NCBI RefSeq assembly: GCF_000429765.1
Contig: NZ_AUCM01000009.1
Span: 77,165 to 141,164, forward strand
Length of the DNA: 64,000 nt
Source of the DNA: Gemmobacter nectariphilus DSM 15620
GTDB lineage: Bacteria > Pseudomonadota > Alphaproteobacteria > Rhodobacterales > Rhodobacteraceae
Reading direction: 5' to 3'
A model generated the notes under the pieces. The model searched no databases. It had not been told where the DNA came from and saw only the letters and a program-made list of their open reading frames with translations. The first letter of the stretch is position 1. Each line of letters begins with the position of its first letter. The translations under genes were made by a program, and so were the position numbers. This document shows positions 8,441 through 16,965 of the stretch, one piece after another.

Positions 8441-9316
8441 TCAGACCTTCTTGGTGCGGACCTGGCTGAACAGGCCGTGCGGGCGGAACACCAGAACCAG
8501 AATCAACAGCGCATAGGGCGCGATCTGGCTATAGCCGGGGGGCAGGTAGCGGGCGGCAAAGGGTTCGATGATGCCGACGATCAGCCCGCCCATCAGCGCG
8601 CCAGGCAGGCTGCCGAAGCCGCCGATCACCGCTGCCGCAAAGGCCTTGATGCCGATGAAGCCGGCGTTCGGCTCCAAGGCACCCTTGGAGGCATAGAGGA
8701 TCCCGGCAATCGCCGCGACGATCCCGGCCAGCGCCCAGACCATGCCTTGCACCCGCTTGACCGGAATGCCCATGTAATAGGCCGCCATCTGGTTCTGGCT
8801 GGCGGCCTGCATCGCCAGCCCCACCTTGGTTTTCTGGAAGAACTGCCACAAAGCCAGCGTCAGGATCAGCGTGACCACGATCACCGCCAGATCGACCGTG
8901 CCCAGCACCACCCCGGCAAAGCGGACATCGCCAAAGGCCAACGGCGAATGCAGCGATTGCGGCTCGTGCCCCCAGATGGCACCGGCGGCAAAGCGCAGAA
9001 TGAACCCCAGCGCGATGGTCAGGATGATCACCGCCGTCTGGCTTTGCCCGAACACCACCCGCAAGATCGCGGCGTCGATCAGATAGCCGATCGCGCCCAT
9101 GATCAGGAACACCAGGGGCAGCGCCAGCCAGAACGGCAGCCCGGCATATTCAGGATTCACAAGCCCAAGGGTCACGAAGGCGCCCAGCATCATGAAATCG
9201 CCCTGGGCGAAGTTCACGGCCTCGGTCGCCTTGTAGATCAGCACGAAGCCAAGCGCGACCAGACCGTAGACACAGCCGTTCGCAAGCCCGCTGACCAGCA
9301 GCTGCAGCACATCCAT
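8441..9316 (-). CDS. livH: ABC transporter permease, LivH type
   Basis: A 291-residue permease, first gene of the operon. It starts at ATG 9314-9316 (MDVLQLLVSGLANGCVYGL), which has GGGAGAG just upstream. A longer frame to 9424 adds 36 polar residues with no ribosome site and is rejected. The family stretch ATEAVNFAQGDFMMLGAF is visible near residue 35. Upstream (9317-9472) no other gene is present, so the operon promoter should lie there, though I cannot place it. Confidence 0.92.
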   Translation of the reverse strand: MDVLQLLVSGLANGCVYGLVALGFVLIYKATEAVNFAQGDFMMLGAFVTLGLVNPEYAGLPFWLALPLVFLIMGAIGYLIDAAILRVVFGQSQTAVIILTIALGFILRFAAGAIWGHEPQSLHSPLAFGDVRFAGVVLGTVDLAVIVVTLILTLALWQFFQKTKVGLAMQAASQNQMAAYYMGIPVKRVQGMVWALAGIVAAIAGILYASKGALEPNAGFIGIKAFAAAVIGGFGSLPGALMGGLIVGIIEPFAARYLPPGYSQIAPYALLILVLVFRPHGLFSQVRTKKV

Positions 9317-9472
9317 ATATCTCTCCCATAGGCGGCCGGTCCTCTGACGGGTCCGTTCCGCGCACCACCTGCCCGGTTTTCCGGTGCAGTCCTCCGTGAT
9401 GCTGTCCCTATGATGAGCCTGCAACCTCTCTGTGCGTCAACGATTTTCGGTTGTTTACGTTGCGGAAGGCGC

Positions 9473-9508
9473 AAAATGCGAAACCCCGCCCTTGCGGGGC
9501 GGGGTTTC
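9473..9508 (-). terminator. Rho-independent terminator of petABC
   Basis: A 12-bp stem (9480-9491 with 9497-9508, arms GAAACCCCGCC/GGCGGGGTTTC) with a short loop. On the minus strand it is followed by CGCATTTTG, and it lies 24 bases past the petC stop. Confidence 0.82.
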
Positions 9509-9531
9509 AGGGTCTGGCAACGGGTGCCGGA

Positions 9532-10320
9532 TCAGGCGTGTTTCTTGCCCTTGATGCCGGCCCACAGACGCTTGTTGGTCAGATAGAGCAGCACCGACAG
9601 CACGCTCAGGAAGATCACGGCGGTAAAGCCGGCCTGCTTGCGCGCCATCATCTTGGGTTCGGCCGCCCACATCAGGAAGGCCGCAACGTCCTGCGCCATA
9701 TGGTGAACCGAGTTGGCGTGGCCATCGTCGAATTCCACGGCGCCATCGGTCAGCGGGGGCGCCATGGCGATCCAGCCACCCGGGAAGGCGTGATTTTCAT
9801 AGAAGGTCGAACCAGCCTCTTCCTTTTCCTCGCCGGTATAGCCGGTCAGGATCGAGGCGATATGCTCGGGTCCACCGATGCCGCGGAAGAACTGGTTGAT
9901 CCCAAGGCCATAGGGGCCGTGAAAGCCGGCACGGGCCTTGGCCATCAGCGACAGGTCCGGCGCGTTCGACAGGCTCGACGGCGGGAAGTGGTCCGACGGC
10001 TCGCGCGGACGTTCTTCGCCATCGGGCAGCGTGACCGCGGCCAGTTCCTTGGCATAGGCGCGGACCTGATCGGCCGGCAGCTCGGGGCCGCCGGGGTCGG
10101 CCAGCGTGCGGATCGGCACGAACTTCATGCCGTGGCAGGCCGAACAGACCTCGGTGTAGATCTTCAGACCGCGTTGCAGCTGCATCTGGTCGAACTTGCC
10201 AAAGGGCCCCTCGAAGCTGAACGAGAAGTCCTCGGTATGCGCCACGGCCCCGGCCGCCAGAGCGGACCCTGCGGACAGCGACAGCGCAGCCAGCGCGGAA
10301 AGCGTGAGTTTACGGATCAT
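9532..10320 (-). CDS. petC: Cytochrome c1 of the cytochrome bc1 complex
   Basis: The membrane-anchored c-type cytochrome that passes electrons from the Rieske protein to cytochrome c. It is 262 residues, with signal peptide 1-22 (ending SALA), covalent heme site CSACH at 59-63, a downstream Met-containing AMAPPLTDG segment as the likely sixth ligand, and a C-terminal membrane anchor ([13 protein letters not shown]) with a basic end. There is no long acidic N-terminal insertion like that of Paracoccus denitrificans cytochrome c1, so the protein resembles Rhodobacter c1. Last gene of petABC, 16 bases after petB. Confidence 0.96.
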   Translation of the reverse strand: MIRKLTLSALAALSLSAGSALAAGAVAHTEDFSFSFEGPFGKFDQMQLQRGLKIYTEVCSACHGMKFVPIRTLADPGGPELPADQVRAYAKELAAVTLPDGEERPREPSDHFPPSSLSNAPDLSLMAKARAGFHGPYGLGINQFFRGIGGPEHIASILTGYTGEEKEEAGSTFYENHAFPGGWIAMAPPLTDGAVEFDDGHANSVHHMAQDVAAFLMWAAEPKMMARKQAGFTAVIFLSVLSVLLYLTNKRLWAGIKGKKHA

Positions 10321-10336
10321 TGTGCTTGCCCCTCTC

Positions 10337-11650
10337 TCACTCTGCGGGCTGGCCGTAGTGCGACTTGAAATCTTCCTCGATCGTTGCCGGTTGCGGCAGC
10401 GGCTTTTCGATCAGCCCCAGCAGCGGCAGGATGACGAGGAAGTAGACGAACCAGTAGGTCGCCGCGATCAGCGAGATCCAGGTGTAGAGCCCTTCGGCCG
10501 GCATCGCGCCCACCCACATCAGCACCATGAAGTCGACCGCCAGCAGCCAGAACCACCACTTGAACATCGGACGATACTTGCCCGACCGCACCGACGAGGT
10601 GTCCAGCCAGGGCGTCAGCGCCAGCACGGCGATGGCGCCGAACATGGCCAGCACACCAAAGAACTTGGCGTCGACGATGCCGAAGGTCACGAACTGAACC
10701 AGCTGCACCACCCACACATCGCCGGTGAAGGCACGCAGGATCGCGTAGAACGGCAGGAAGTACCATTCGGGCACGATATGCGCCGGGGTCGAGAGCGGGT
10801 TCGCCTCGAGGTAGTTGTCGGGGTGGCCCAGATAGTTGGGCATGAAGCCGACGATGGCGAAGAACACGATCAGGATGACGCCCAGGGCGAACAGATCCTT
10901 GATCACGTAATACGGCCAGAACGGCACGGTGTCCTTTTCCGCCTCGGCCTTCGAGGTGCGGCGCACGTCAACCCCGGTCGGGTTGTTGTTGCCGGTGGTG
11001 TGGAAGGCCCAGATGTGCACCGCGACCAGCGCCGCAATGACGAAGGGCAGCAGGTAGTGCAGCGAGAAGAAGCGGTTCAGCGTGGCATTGTCCACCGCCG
11101 GCCCGCCCAGCAGCCATTCCTGGATCGACGGACCCACGCCCGGGATCGCGCCAAACAGGCCGGTGATCACCGTGGCGCCCCAGAACGACATCTGACCCCA
11201 GGGCAGAACGTAGCCCATGAAGGCGGTCGCCATCATCGCCAGGTAGATCAGCATGCCGATGATCCAGGTCACCTCGCGCGGGGCCTTGTAGGACCCGTAG
11301 TAGAGGCCGCGGAAGATGTGCAGGTAGACCGCAACAAAGAACAGCGAGGCGCCGTTCGCATGCAGGTAGCGGATCATGTGCCCGCCGTTCACGTCGCGCA
11401 TGATATGCTCGACCGAGGCGAAGGCCAGGCTGACATGCGGCGTGTAGTGCATCACCAGAACGATGCCGGTGATGATCTGCAGCGCAAGGCAGAAGGTCAG
11501 GACGATGCCCCAGACCCACATCCAGTTAAGGTTCTTGGGGGTGGGGATCATCAGCGTGTCATAGGCCAGACCCACGATGGGCAGGCGCTTGTGCAGCCAT
11601 TTCTCGATGCCGGTCTTGGGCTCGTAATGGTCGTGCGGAATTCCAGCCAT
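10337..11650 (-). CDS. petB: Cytochrome b of the cytochrome bc1 complex
   Basis: The 437-residue diheme membrane subunit containing the Qo and Qi quinone sites. The family's conserved regions are evident: the histidine-bearing helices, [17 protein letters not shown] (Qo-side cd1 region) and the [14 protein letters not shown] motif (PEWY, Qo site). Length and the C-terminal extra helix match Rhodobacter cytochrome b. It lies between petA (10 bases upstream) and petC. Confidence 0.97.
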   Translation of the reverse strand: MAGIPHDHYEPKTGIEKWLHKRLPIVGLAYDTLMIPTPKNLNWMWVWGIVLTFCLALQIITGIVLVMHYTPHVSLAFASVEHIMRDVNGGHMIRYLHANGASLFFVAVYLHIFRGLYYGSYKAPREVTWIIGMLIYLAMMATAFMGYVLPWGQMSFWGATVITGLFGAIPGVGPSIQEWLLGGPAVDNATLNRFFSLHYLLPFVIAALVAVHIWAFHTTGNNNPTGVDVRRTSKAEAEKDTVPFWPYYVIKDLFALGVILIVFFAIVGFMPNYLGHPDNYLEANPLSTPAHIVPEWYFLPFYAILRAFTGDVWVVQLVQFVTFGIVDAKFFGVLAMFGAIAVLALTPWLDTSSVRSGKYRPMFKWWFWLLAVDFMVLMWVGAMPAEGLYTWISLIAATYWFVYFLVILPLLGLIEKPLPQPATIEEDFKSHYGQPAE

Positions 11651-11660
11651 GGGTCGCTCC

Positions 11661-12245
11661 TCAGCCCAGCTTGATCGTGGATGCGTCGACGAACGCGGCT
11701 ACCGGGATATGCAGGTTTTCCGGCGCCGGGCCGCGGCGGATACGGCCGGCGCTGTCATAGTGCGACCCGTGGCAGGGGCAGAACCAGCCACCGAAGTCAC
11801 CCGCGCCATCGCCAATCGGAACGCAGCCAAGGTGCGTGCACACGCCCGACATCACCAGCCATTCTTCGGCGGCCTCGCCCTCGGCGCCCGGCGCGGCCAG
11901 CGCGCGGTTCGCATCGGTCGCAGGGGTGCCGGCGCCCAGGTTGGGGTTGCGCGCATCCTTGTCGACCAGCTGGTCCAGCGGCACGGCGCGGGCCATCTCG
12001 ATCTCGTCCTTGGTGCGGCGGCGGATGAACACCGGCTTGCCAAGATACTTGACCGTCAGCTGGGTGCCGACATCGACGCCCGACACATCGACGAAGATCG
12101 ACGACAGGGCCTGCACGTCGGCCGACGGGTTCATCTGGTTGACCAGCGGCCAGACGGCGGCGCCCGTGGCGACCGCCCCGGCCCCGGCGGTGGCATAATA
12201 CAGGAAATCCCTGCGAGTGCCTGCGTGATCTTCTGCGTGGGACAC
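11661..12245 (-). CDS. petA: Rieske iron-sulfur protein of the cytochrome bc1 complex
   Basis: A 194-residue [2Fe-2S] subunit. Cluster-binding motifs CTHLGC (136-141) and CPCHGSH (156-162) are intact. The N-terminus carries a twin-arginine-like TRRDFLYY and a hydrophobic stretch that serves as Tat-dependent signal anchor, followed by the flexible hinge. I chose the GTG at 12243-12245 ([13 protein letters not shown]) because AAAGGGAG precedes it and homologs begin there. The longer frame to 12362 adds 39 atypical residues. First gene of petABC. Confidence 0.96.
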   Translation of the reverse strand: MSHAEDHAGTRRDFLYYATAGAGAVATGAAVWPLVNQMNPSADVQALSSIFVDVSGVDVGTQLTVKYLGKPVFIRRRTKDEIEMARAVPLDQLVDKDARNPNLGAGTPATDANRALAAPGAEGEAAEEWLVMSGVCTHLGCVPIGDGAGDFGGWFCPCHGSHYDSAGRIRRGPAPENLHIPVAAFVDASTIKLG

Positions 12246-12423
12246 GTTCCAAACTCCCTTTGCCAGCCGGGGAGACCGGCCATATGCGTGGACGGGGGCG
12301 CGCAAGACACCCCCCTCTCGGGCGGCTTTTAGCGGGCATGGCGGGGCACGTCCAGCGGGCAAACCGCCACGGGGGCACGGATTCTGCGCAACCGATGCGG
12401 CATTGTCGCGCGGGCAGGCCCCG

Positions 12424-13071
12424 TCAGGGCATCAGTCCGGCAGCAAGGCGGCCTGCGAATCCCAGAAAGAACACCCCGACCAGCGCATTGACCACGGGCG
12501 CGGCCCGCAGCCAGACCCGCACCGCCGCCGGGGTCGAGAAGGCCAGCGCATAGGCAGAATGGATGGAAAACGACAGCACCGAGGCCCCGGCACACAGCAG
12601 GGCGATGTCCCACCCGCTGGCCCGACCTACCGGAAACATTGCCATCACGGCGATCCAGGTGGTCAGTGCCTTGGGATTGGTCGCGTTCACCGAAAGCGAT
12701 CGCAGGAAAGCCCCGCGCAGATTGCTGCCTGCCCGGGCGTTGACGCTGCCATTCGCGCGCCCCCAGCCCGCCATCGCCGACCGAAGATAGCGCGATGCGA
12801 ACCAGACCAGCAGGCCGCAGGCAAGCAGCGTCATGGCCGCACGCAGGCCCGGCACGCTTTGCATCAGCGCCGCCATTCCAAGGCTCATCCCCAGACACCA
12901 CAGGCCGATTCCCAGCCCGACCCCAAGGGCCGAGCCCAACCCTGCCCTGCGACCGGATCCGATGGCCAGCGCAATCGTGTTCAGAACATTGGGCCCGGGC
13001 GTGGCGATGTTCATCGCCAGAAAGGCCCAGACCGTCACAAAGGCGGAAACCGGCACCAGAAGCTCAGGCAA
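12424..13071 (-). CDS. LysE/RhtB-family amino-acid exporter
   Basis: A 215-residue protein with about six membrane spans. It carries the family's [10 protein letters not shown] motif near residue 25 and the [11 protein letters not shown] stretch in the middle. Family members export amino acids or derivatives such as homoserine lactone, lysine or threonine. The substrate here is not predictable. Single gene, facing away from the petABC promoter region (12246-12423), in which I see no other gene. Confidence 0.85.
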   Translation of the reverse strand: MPELLVPVSAFVTVWAFLAMNIATPGPNVLNTIALAIGSGRRAGLGSALGVGLGIGLWCLGMSLGMAALMQSVPGLRAAMTLLACGLLVWFASRYLRSAMAGWGRANGSVNARAGSNLRGAFLRSLSVNATNPKALTTWIAVMAMFPVGRASGWDIALLCAGASVLSFSIHSAYALAFSTPAAVRVWLRAAPVVNALVGVFFLGFAGRLAAGLMP

Positions 13072-13170
13072 GGCAGCCCCCCTGCCCCGGGTTTCTGGTG
13101 CCAGACATGTTTGCCCCCGCCGCTGCGCCGTGTGCCCTCATGCCACGGCGTCATGGGCGGTCCAAGAGTG

Positions 13171-13338
13171 TCAGGCGTCCGCCAGACGGGTGATTTCCTC
13201 TTTCAGCTTCATCTTTTGCCGTTTCAGTTCGGCAATCTTCAGGGCATCCGACCCAGGGCTGCGCTGTTCCTGTTCCACCAGAGTCGAGAGATGTTCGTGC
13301 TTGCGGCGCAGTTCCTGAAGGTGCGAAGCGATGGTCAT
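13171..13338 (-). CDS. YdcH-family (DUF465) small coiled-coil protein
   Basis: A 55-residue protein (MTIASHLQELRRKHEHLSTL...KLKEEITRLADA), rich in Lys/Glu/Leu heptads and predicted to form a helical hairpin or coiled coil. The pattern HLxELRRKHexLs...L...I..LK..K..LKeEI matches the YdcH/DUF465 family. The start is backed by GGAGA about 8 bases upstream on the minus strand. Family function is unknown. An inverted repeat, GTTACA-TCCG-TGTAAC, lies 17-32 bases upstream of the start and may be an operator. Confidence 0.82.
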   Translation of the reverse strand: MTIASHLQELRRKHEHLSTLVEQEQRSPGSDALKIAELKRQKMKLKEEITRLADA

Positions 13339-13354
13339 GACGGTCTCCTCTCCG

Positions 13355-13370
13355 GTTACATCCGTGTAAC
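13355..13370. promoter_or_regulatory. Perfect inverted repeat GTTACA-N4-TGTAAC upstream of ydcH-like gene
   Basis: Two perfect 6-bp arms (13355-13360 and 13365-13370) separated by TCCG. It sits just ahead of the ribosome site of the gene starting at 13338. A direct repeat GTGTCAC follows at 13394 and 13410. Operator or promoter role is inferred. Confidence 0.4.
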
Positions 13371-13437
13371 GAGTGCATCACAGAACGTGAGTCGTGTCAC
13401 CTGAACTTGGTGTCACGGGAGCGTCATCTGCATAGAA

Positions 13438-14208
13438 TTAGCCGAAAGCCGCCAGCGCCGCGCCATCGCGCAAGATGGCACGCACCGCGGGGGCATAATT
13501 CTCGCGGTCGCCATCGTGGCCGGGGCCGTCGTGCATGATCAGCGGCGCCAGCAGGCGGAACGGGCCGCGCGCCCCCTTGCGCGCCCGCAAGATCACCCGG
13601 CTGGCCGCCCGGCCCGGCCGCGCGGCAAGCGGCAGGACGGCAACGGACCCGAACCCCTCCATCGCGCACAGAATGTCGGGCAGGCGTTCGGCCAGATGGA
13701 TCATGGTCAGCCAGCCGCCCGGATGCAGCCGCTTGCGCGCGGCAAGCAGCCAGTCGGCCAGCGGCGTATCCTCGCGCTGCGCGGTCTCGCGGCCACTGTC
13801 GCGGGCAGCGGTGCCATCCTGCGGGGCAAAATAGGGCGGATTGGCGATGACATGATCGAACGAGCCACGCAGCCCCGCAGGCATCTGCCGCAGATCGCCC
13901 TGATGCACCTCGAGACTGATGCCGGTGACCATGGCATTGTGCCGCGCCAGTTCGGCATAGGCGGGTTGCAGCTCCAGCCCGTGCAGCCGAACTCCGGTGA
14001 CACGCGCGCCAAGGCAGAACGAGGCAACGCCCACGCCGCAGCCCAGTTCCAGCACCGACTCGCCCGCGCGGGCCGGACAGGCAGCGGCCAGCAGGACCGG
14101 ATCGGTCGCGGCCCGATAGCCATGGCGCGGCTGCGACAGGCGCAGGCGCCCGCCCAGGAACAGATCCTGCGTCTGATCCTCGGGCGCGAAGCTTGCGGGT
14201 TGGCTCAT
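13438..14208 (-). CDS. trmN6: tRNA1(Val) (adenine37-N6)-methyltransferase-like protein
   Basis: A 256-residue class I SAM-dependent methyltransferase. Motif I is LELGCGVG (53-60), and the catalytic NPPYF motif (123-127) is of the N6-adenine/TrmN6 (YfiC) type. Target inferred as A37 of tRNA1(Val) from family membership; another base or RNA is possible. The N-terminal QDLFLGGRLRLSQPRHGYRAATDPVLLAAA segment is characteristic of the COG4123 group. It overlaps the upstream DUF2007 gene by 4 bases, so the two are co-translated. Confidence 0.75.
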   Translation of the reverse strand: MSQPASFAPEDQTQDLFLGGRLRLSQPRHGYRAATDPVLLAAACPARAGESVLELGCGVGVASFCLGARVTGVRLHGLELQPAYAELARHNAMVTGISLEVHQGDLRQMPAGLRGSFDHVIANPPYFAPQDGTAARDSGRETAQREDTPLADWLLAARKRLHPGGWLTMIHLAERLPDILCAMEGFGSVAVLPLAARPGRAASRVILRARKGARGPFRLLAPLIMHDGPGHDGDRENYAPAVRAILRDGAALAAFG

Positions 14209-14417
14209 GCGGGATCCAGCCCGTTGTCGGCCAGAACGGCCCGCGCGACAAAGGCATCACGGTCCGCAACCATCAGACGGCGCGGCAAAATGCCGATGGA
14301 CCCCTCCAGCACGCTCGTGTGGATGTCGAGAACGAAGGCCGTTATACCCTCGCCCGACAGCAGCGCCTCGGCAAAGGCGATCCGGGTCGGGTCAGTGCTG
14401 CGCAGGATTTCCCTCAT
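14205..14417 (-). CDS. DUF2007-family small protein
   Basis: A 70-residue protein (MREILRSTDPTRIAFAEALL... VARAVLADNGLDPA) that fits DUF2007, a 'putative signal transducing' fold of unknown role often beside this methyltransferase in Rhodobacteraceae. The start at ATG 14415-14417 diverges from ddsA, 60 bases away. The last four bases overlap the methyltransferase start (ATGA). Confidence 0.8.
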   Translation of the reverse strand: MREILRSTDPTRIAFAEALLSGEGITAFVLDIHTSVLEGSIGILPRRLMVADRDAFVARAVLADNGLDPA

Positions 14418-14477
14418 GGGAAAAGGGTTAGCGGCAGGCCGGCGGCTTGTCGAGACGGGGTGAGAGGGCACGAAACC

Positions 14478-15470
14478 GTGGACAGCGACGCGACGAAACC
14501 CCACGACAGGCTGGCCGCCGCGCTGGCAGACGACATGGATGCGGTCAACGCGCTGATCCGCGACCGCATGGCCAGCGAACATGCCCCGCGCATTCCCGAA
14601 GTGACGGCCCATCTGGTCGAGGCAGGCGGCAAGCGGTTGCGCCCGATGCTGACGCTGGCGGCCGCCCGGCTGCTGGGCGGCCAGGGCGAAAAGGCGGTCA
14701 AGCTGGCCGCGACGGTCGAGTTCATCCACACGGCCACGCTGCTGCATGACGATGTGGTGGACGAAAGCGAGAAGCGGCGTGGCCGGCCGACGGCGAACCT
14801 GCTGTGGGACAACAAATCCTCGGTCCTGGTGGGGGATTACCTGTTCGCGCGCAGCTTCCAGCTGATGACGGAATGCGACTCGCTGGCGATCATGGCCGTG
14901 CTGGCCAATGCCTCGGCGGTGATCGCCGAAGGCGAGGTGCTGCAGCTGACGGCCGCGCAGAACATGGGAACGACGGCCGAGACCTATCTGCAGGTGATCC
15001 GCGGCAAGACGGCGGCGCTGTTTTCGGCGGCGACCGAGGTGGGCGGCATGGTGGCCGGTGGATCGCCCGCGCAGGTGGACGCGCTGCGCGCCTATGGCGA
15101 CGCCCTGGGGATCGCCTTCCAGATGGCCGATGATCTGCTGGATTATGGCGGGACCAGCGCCATCGGCAAGAACACCGGCGACGATTTCCGCGAAGGCAAG
15201 CTGACGCTGCCGGTCATTCTGGCGATCGCTGCCGCCGATACCGAAGAGCGGGCCTTCTGGGAGCGCGTGATCGAGAGGCGCGATCAGCGCGAAGGCGATC
15301 TGGACCAGGCGCTGGCGCTGATGGCGCGGCATGGCACGCTGGAGGCGACGCGAGCGGCCGCAAACGACTGGGCGGCGCGGGCGCGGGCGGCGCTGGAGGC
15401 GCTGCCGGACCATCCATTGCGCGGGATGCTGTCGGATCTGGCGGCCTATGTGGTGGCGCGTCTGGTCTGA
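14478..15470 (+). CDS. ddsA: Polyprenyl (decaprenyl-type) diphosphate synthase
   Basis: Elongates allylic diphosphates with isopentenyl diphosphate to give the ubiquinone side chain. The 330-residue protein contains GGKRLRP (50-56), first aspartate-rich motif DDVVD (91-95), second DDLLD (218-222) and GDDFREGK (234-241), the trans-isoprenyl synthase signature. Chain length cannot be read safely; Q10 is usual in this family, while IspB-type octaprenyl is the alternative. The start is GTG 14478 with GAGAGGG upstream. An in-frame extension to 14193 runs through the antisense of DUF2007 and is rejected. Confidence 0.88.
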   Translation: MDSDATKPHDRLAAALADDMDAVNALIRDRMASEHAPRIPEVTAHLVEAGGKRLRPMLTLAAARLLGGQGEKAVKLAATVEFIHTATLLHDDVVDESEKRRGRPTANLLWDNKSSVLVGDYLFARSFQLMTECDSLAIMAVLANASAVIAEGEVLQLTAAQNMGTTAETYLQVIRGKTAALFSAATEVGGMVAGGSPAQVDALRAYGDALGIAFQMADDLLDYGGTSAIGKNTGDDFREGKLTLPVILAIAAADTEERAFWERVIERRDQREGDLDQALALMARHGTLEATRAAANDWAARARAALEALPDHPLRGMLSDLAAYVVARLV

Positions 15471-15491
15471 CGGCAGCGCTTGGGGGTAGCG

Positions 15492-15543
15492 CCGGGGGTT
15501 TCACACCCCCGGACCCCCGTGGGGTATTTGCAAAAAGGCAAAG
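15492..15543 (+). repeat. Dispersed intergenic element, copy 1 (hairpin + GGGTATTTG core)
   Basis: A 7-bp stem CCGGGGG/CCCCCGG with loop TTTCACA (15492-15512), then the core CCCCGTGGGGTATTTG-C-AAAAAGGCAAAG (15515-15543). It lies between the ddsA stop (15470) and the murD stop (15558). Confidence 0.7.
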
Positions 15544-15557
15544 GACCAGACCGCGCC

Positions 15558-16961
15558 TTATGCTTCGGGCAGGGCTGCGACGAGGGCGGCGAAATGTTCG
15601 CCGCGCTTTTCGAAGTTCGGGTATTGGTCGAAGCTGGCCGCAGCGGGGGCCAGCAGGATGACATCGCCGGGCTCTGCCTCGGCGGCAGCGCGGGCGACGG
15701 CGCGGTCCATGGTTTCGCAGATTTCCTGCGCCGTGCCGGGGATCTGAAGCGCGAAGTCGCGGGCCGAATGGCCGATCAGATAGGCCTTGAGCACATTGCC
15801 CATATCGGCTTGCAGGCTGGCAATGCCGCCATCCTTGCCCATGCCGCCGGCGATCCAGCGGATGCGGGGGAAGGCACGCAGGGCCTGGGCGGCGCTGTCG
15901 GTGTTGGTCGCCTTGGAATCGTTGACGAAGCGCACGCCATTGAGGGTGCGGATCAGCTGGCTGCGGTGCGGAAGGCCGGCAAAGCTGTGCAGCGCGGCCT
16001 CGATATCGCGGGGGCCAAGGCCAAGCGCGCGGGTGGCGGCCCAGGCGGCGGCGGCGTTCTGGTGGTTGTGCGCGCCTGGCAGGCCCGCAATCTCGCGCAG
16101 GTCGGCCGAGGCGATCTGGCGTCCCTTGCGCCATTCCGACAGGAAGCCCTTGCGGGCAAAGACCGACCAGCCAAAGGTTTCCAGCTTTTGCCCCGACGAG
16201 ACGCGGATCACCCGGTCGTCCTGCGGGCCCATGGCCAGCTGATCGGCCAGGAACCAGCCTTCGGTTTCATCGACGCCGACGATGGCGCGGTCGGGGCCGC
16301 CTTCGGCAAAGAGGCGGCGCTTGGCGGCGAAATAGCCGCCCATGCCGTGGTGGCGGTCAAGGTGATCGGGCGAGAGGTTGGTGAAGACCGCGACGTCCGG
16401 CGTCAGCGCGCGGGCAAGGTCGGTCTGGTAGCTGGACAGTTCCAGCACCACGATGCCGCCATCGCCGGGCGGGTCGATATCCAGCACGCCGCGGCCGATA
16501 TTGCCGGCCATCTGCACCTCGCGCCCCGTTTCCGCAAGGATATGGGCGATCAGCGCGGTGGTGGTGGATTTGCCGTTCGAGCCAGTCACTGCCACCACGC
16601 GGGGGGCGGTGTCGAAATTCGACCAGTCCTGTTGCCCGAGCGAGCGGAAGAAGAGGCCGATGTCATTGTCGACCGGCACGCCCAGCTGCATCGCCCGCAA
16701 CAGGACAGGATGCGGCGCCGGGTAGAGATGCGGGATGCCGGGCGAGGTGACGACACAGGCGAGCCCGGTCAGCACATTGTCGCGGCGCAGATCCTCGGGG
16801 GTGAACCCCTCGGCCTCGGCTTTCGCGCGGCCTTCGGGGCTGTCGTCCCAGACGACCGGGGTTGCCCCCCCGGCCGCCAGCGCCCGCGCGGTGGCAAGGC
16901 CGGAACGGCCGAGGCCCAGAACACCAACGCGCGCGCCGGCAAAGCCATGCACCGGGATCAT
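15558..16961 (-). CDS. murD: UDP-N-acetylmuramoyl-L-alanine--D-glutamate ligase
   Basis: Adds D-glutamate to UDP-MurNAc-L-Ala in cytoplasmic peptidoglycan precursor synthesis. It is 467 residues. The N-terminal Rossmann-like domain has GLGRSG (16-21), and the ATP loop is [10 protein letters not shown] (126-135). The Mur ligase central residues ([10 protein letters not shown]) and the C-terminal domain with HSARDFALQ follow. The start MIPVHGFAG at 16959-16961 is chosen over an in-frame codon at 16982 because GGGGTGA is correctly spaced. It follows valS by 4 bases. Unusually it is not in a mur-fts cluster in this window. Confidence 0.95.
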   Translation of the reverse strand: MIPVHGFAGARVGVLGLGRSGLATARALAAGGATPVVWDDSPEGRAKAEAEGFTPEDLRRDNVLTGLACVVTSPGIPHLYPAPHPVLLRAMQLGVPVDNDIGLFFRSLGQQDWSNFDTAPRVVAVTGSNGKSTTTALIAHILAETGREVQMAGNIGRGVLDIDPPGDGGIVVLELSSYQTDLARALTPDVAVFTNLSPDHLDRHHGMGGYFAAKRRLFAEGGPDRAIVGVDETEGWFLADQLAMGPQDDRVIRVSSGQKLETFGWSVFARKGFLSEWRKGRQIASADLREIAGLPGAHNHQNAAAAWAATRALGLGPRDIEAALHSFAGLPHRSQLIRTLNGVRFVNDSKATNTDSAAQALRAFPRIRWIAGGMGKDGGIASLQADMGNVLKAYLIGHSARDFALQIPGTAQEICETMDRAVARAAAEAEPGDVILLAPAAASFDQYPNFEKRGEHFAALVAALPEA

Positions 16962-16965
16962 CGGA

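Noticed and set aside
9532-10320. Truncated cytochrome c1 because Paracoccus denitrificans c1 is much longer
   Set aside because: The length matches the common Rhodobacter form, and signal peptide, heme site and anchor are complete, so it is not broken.
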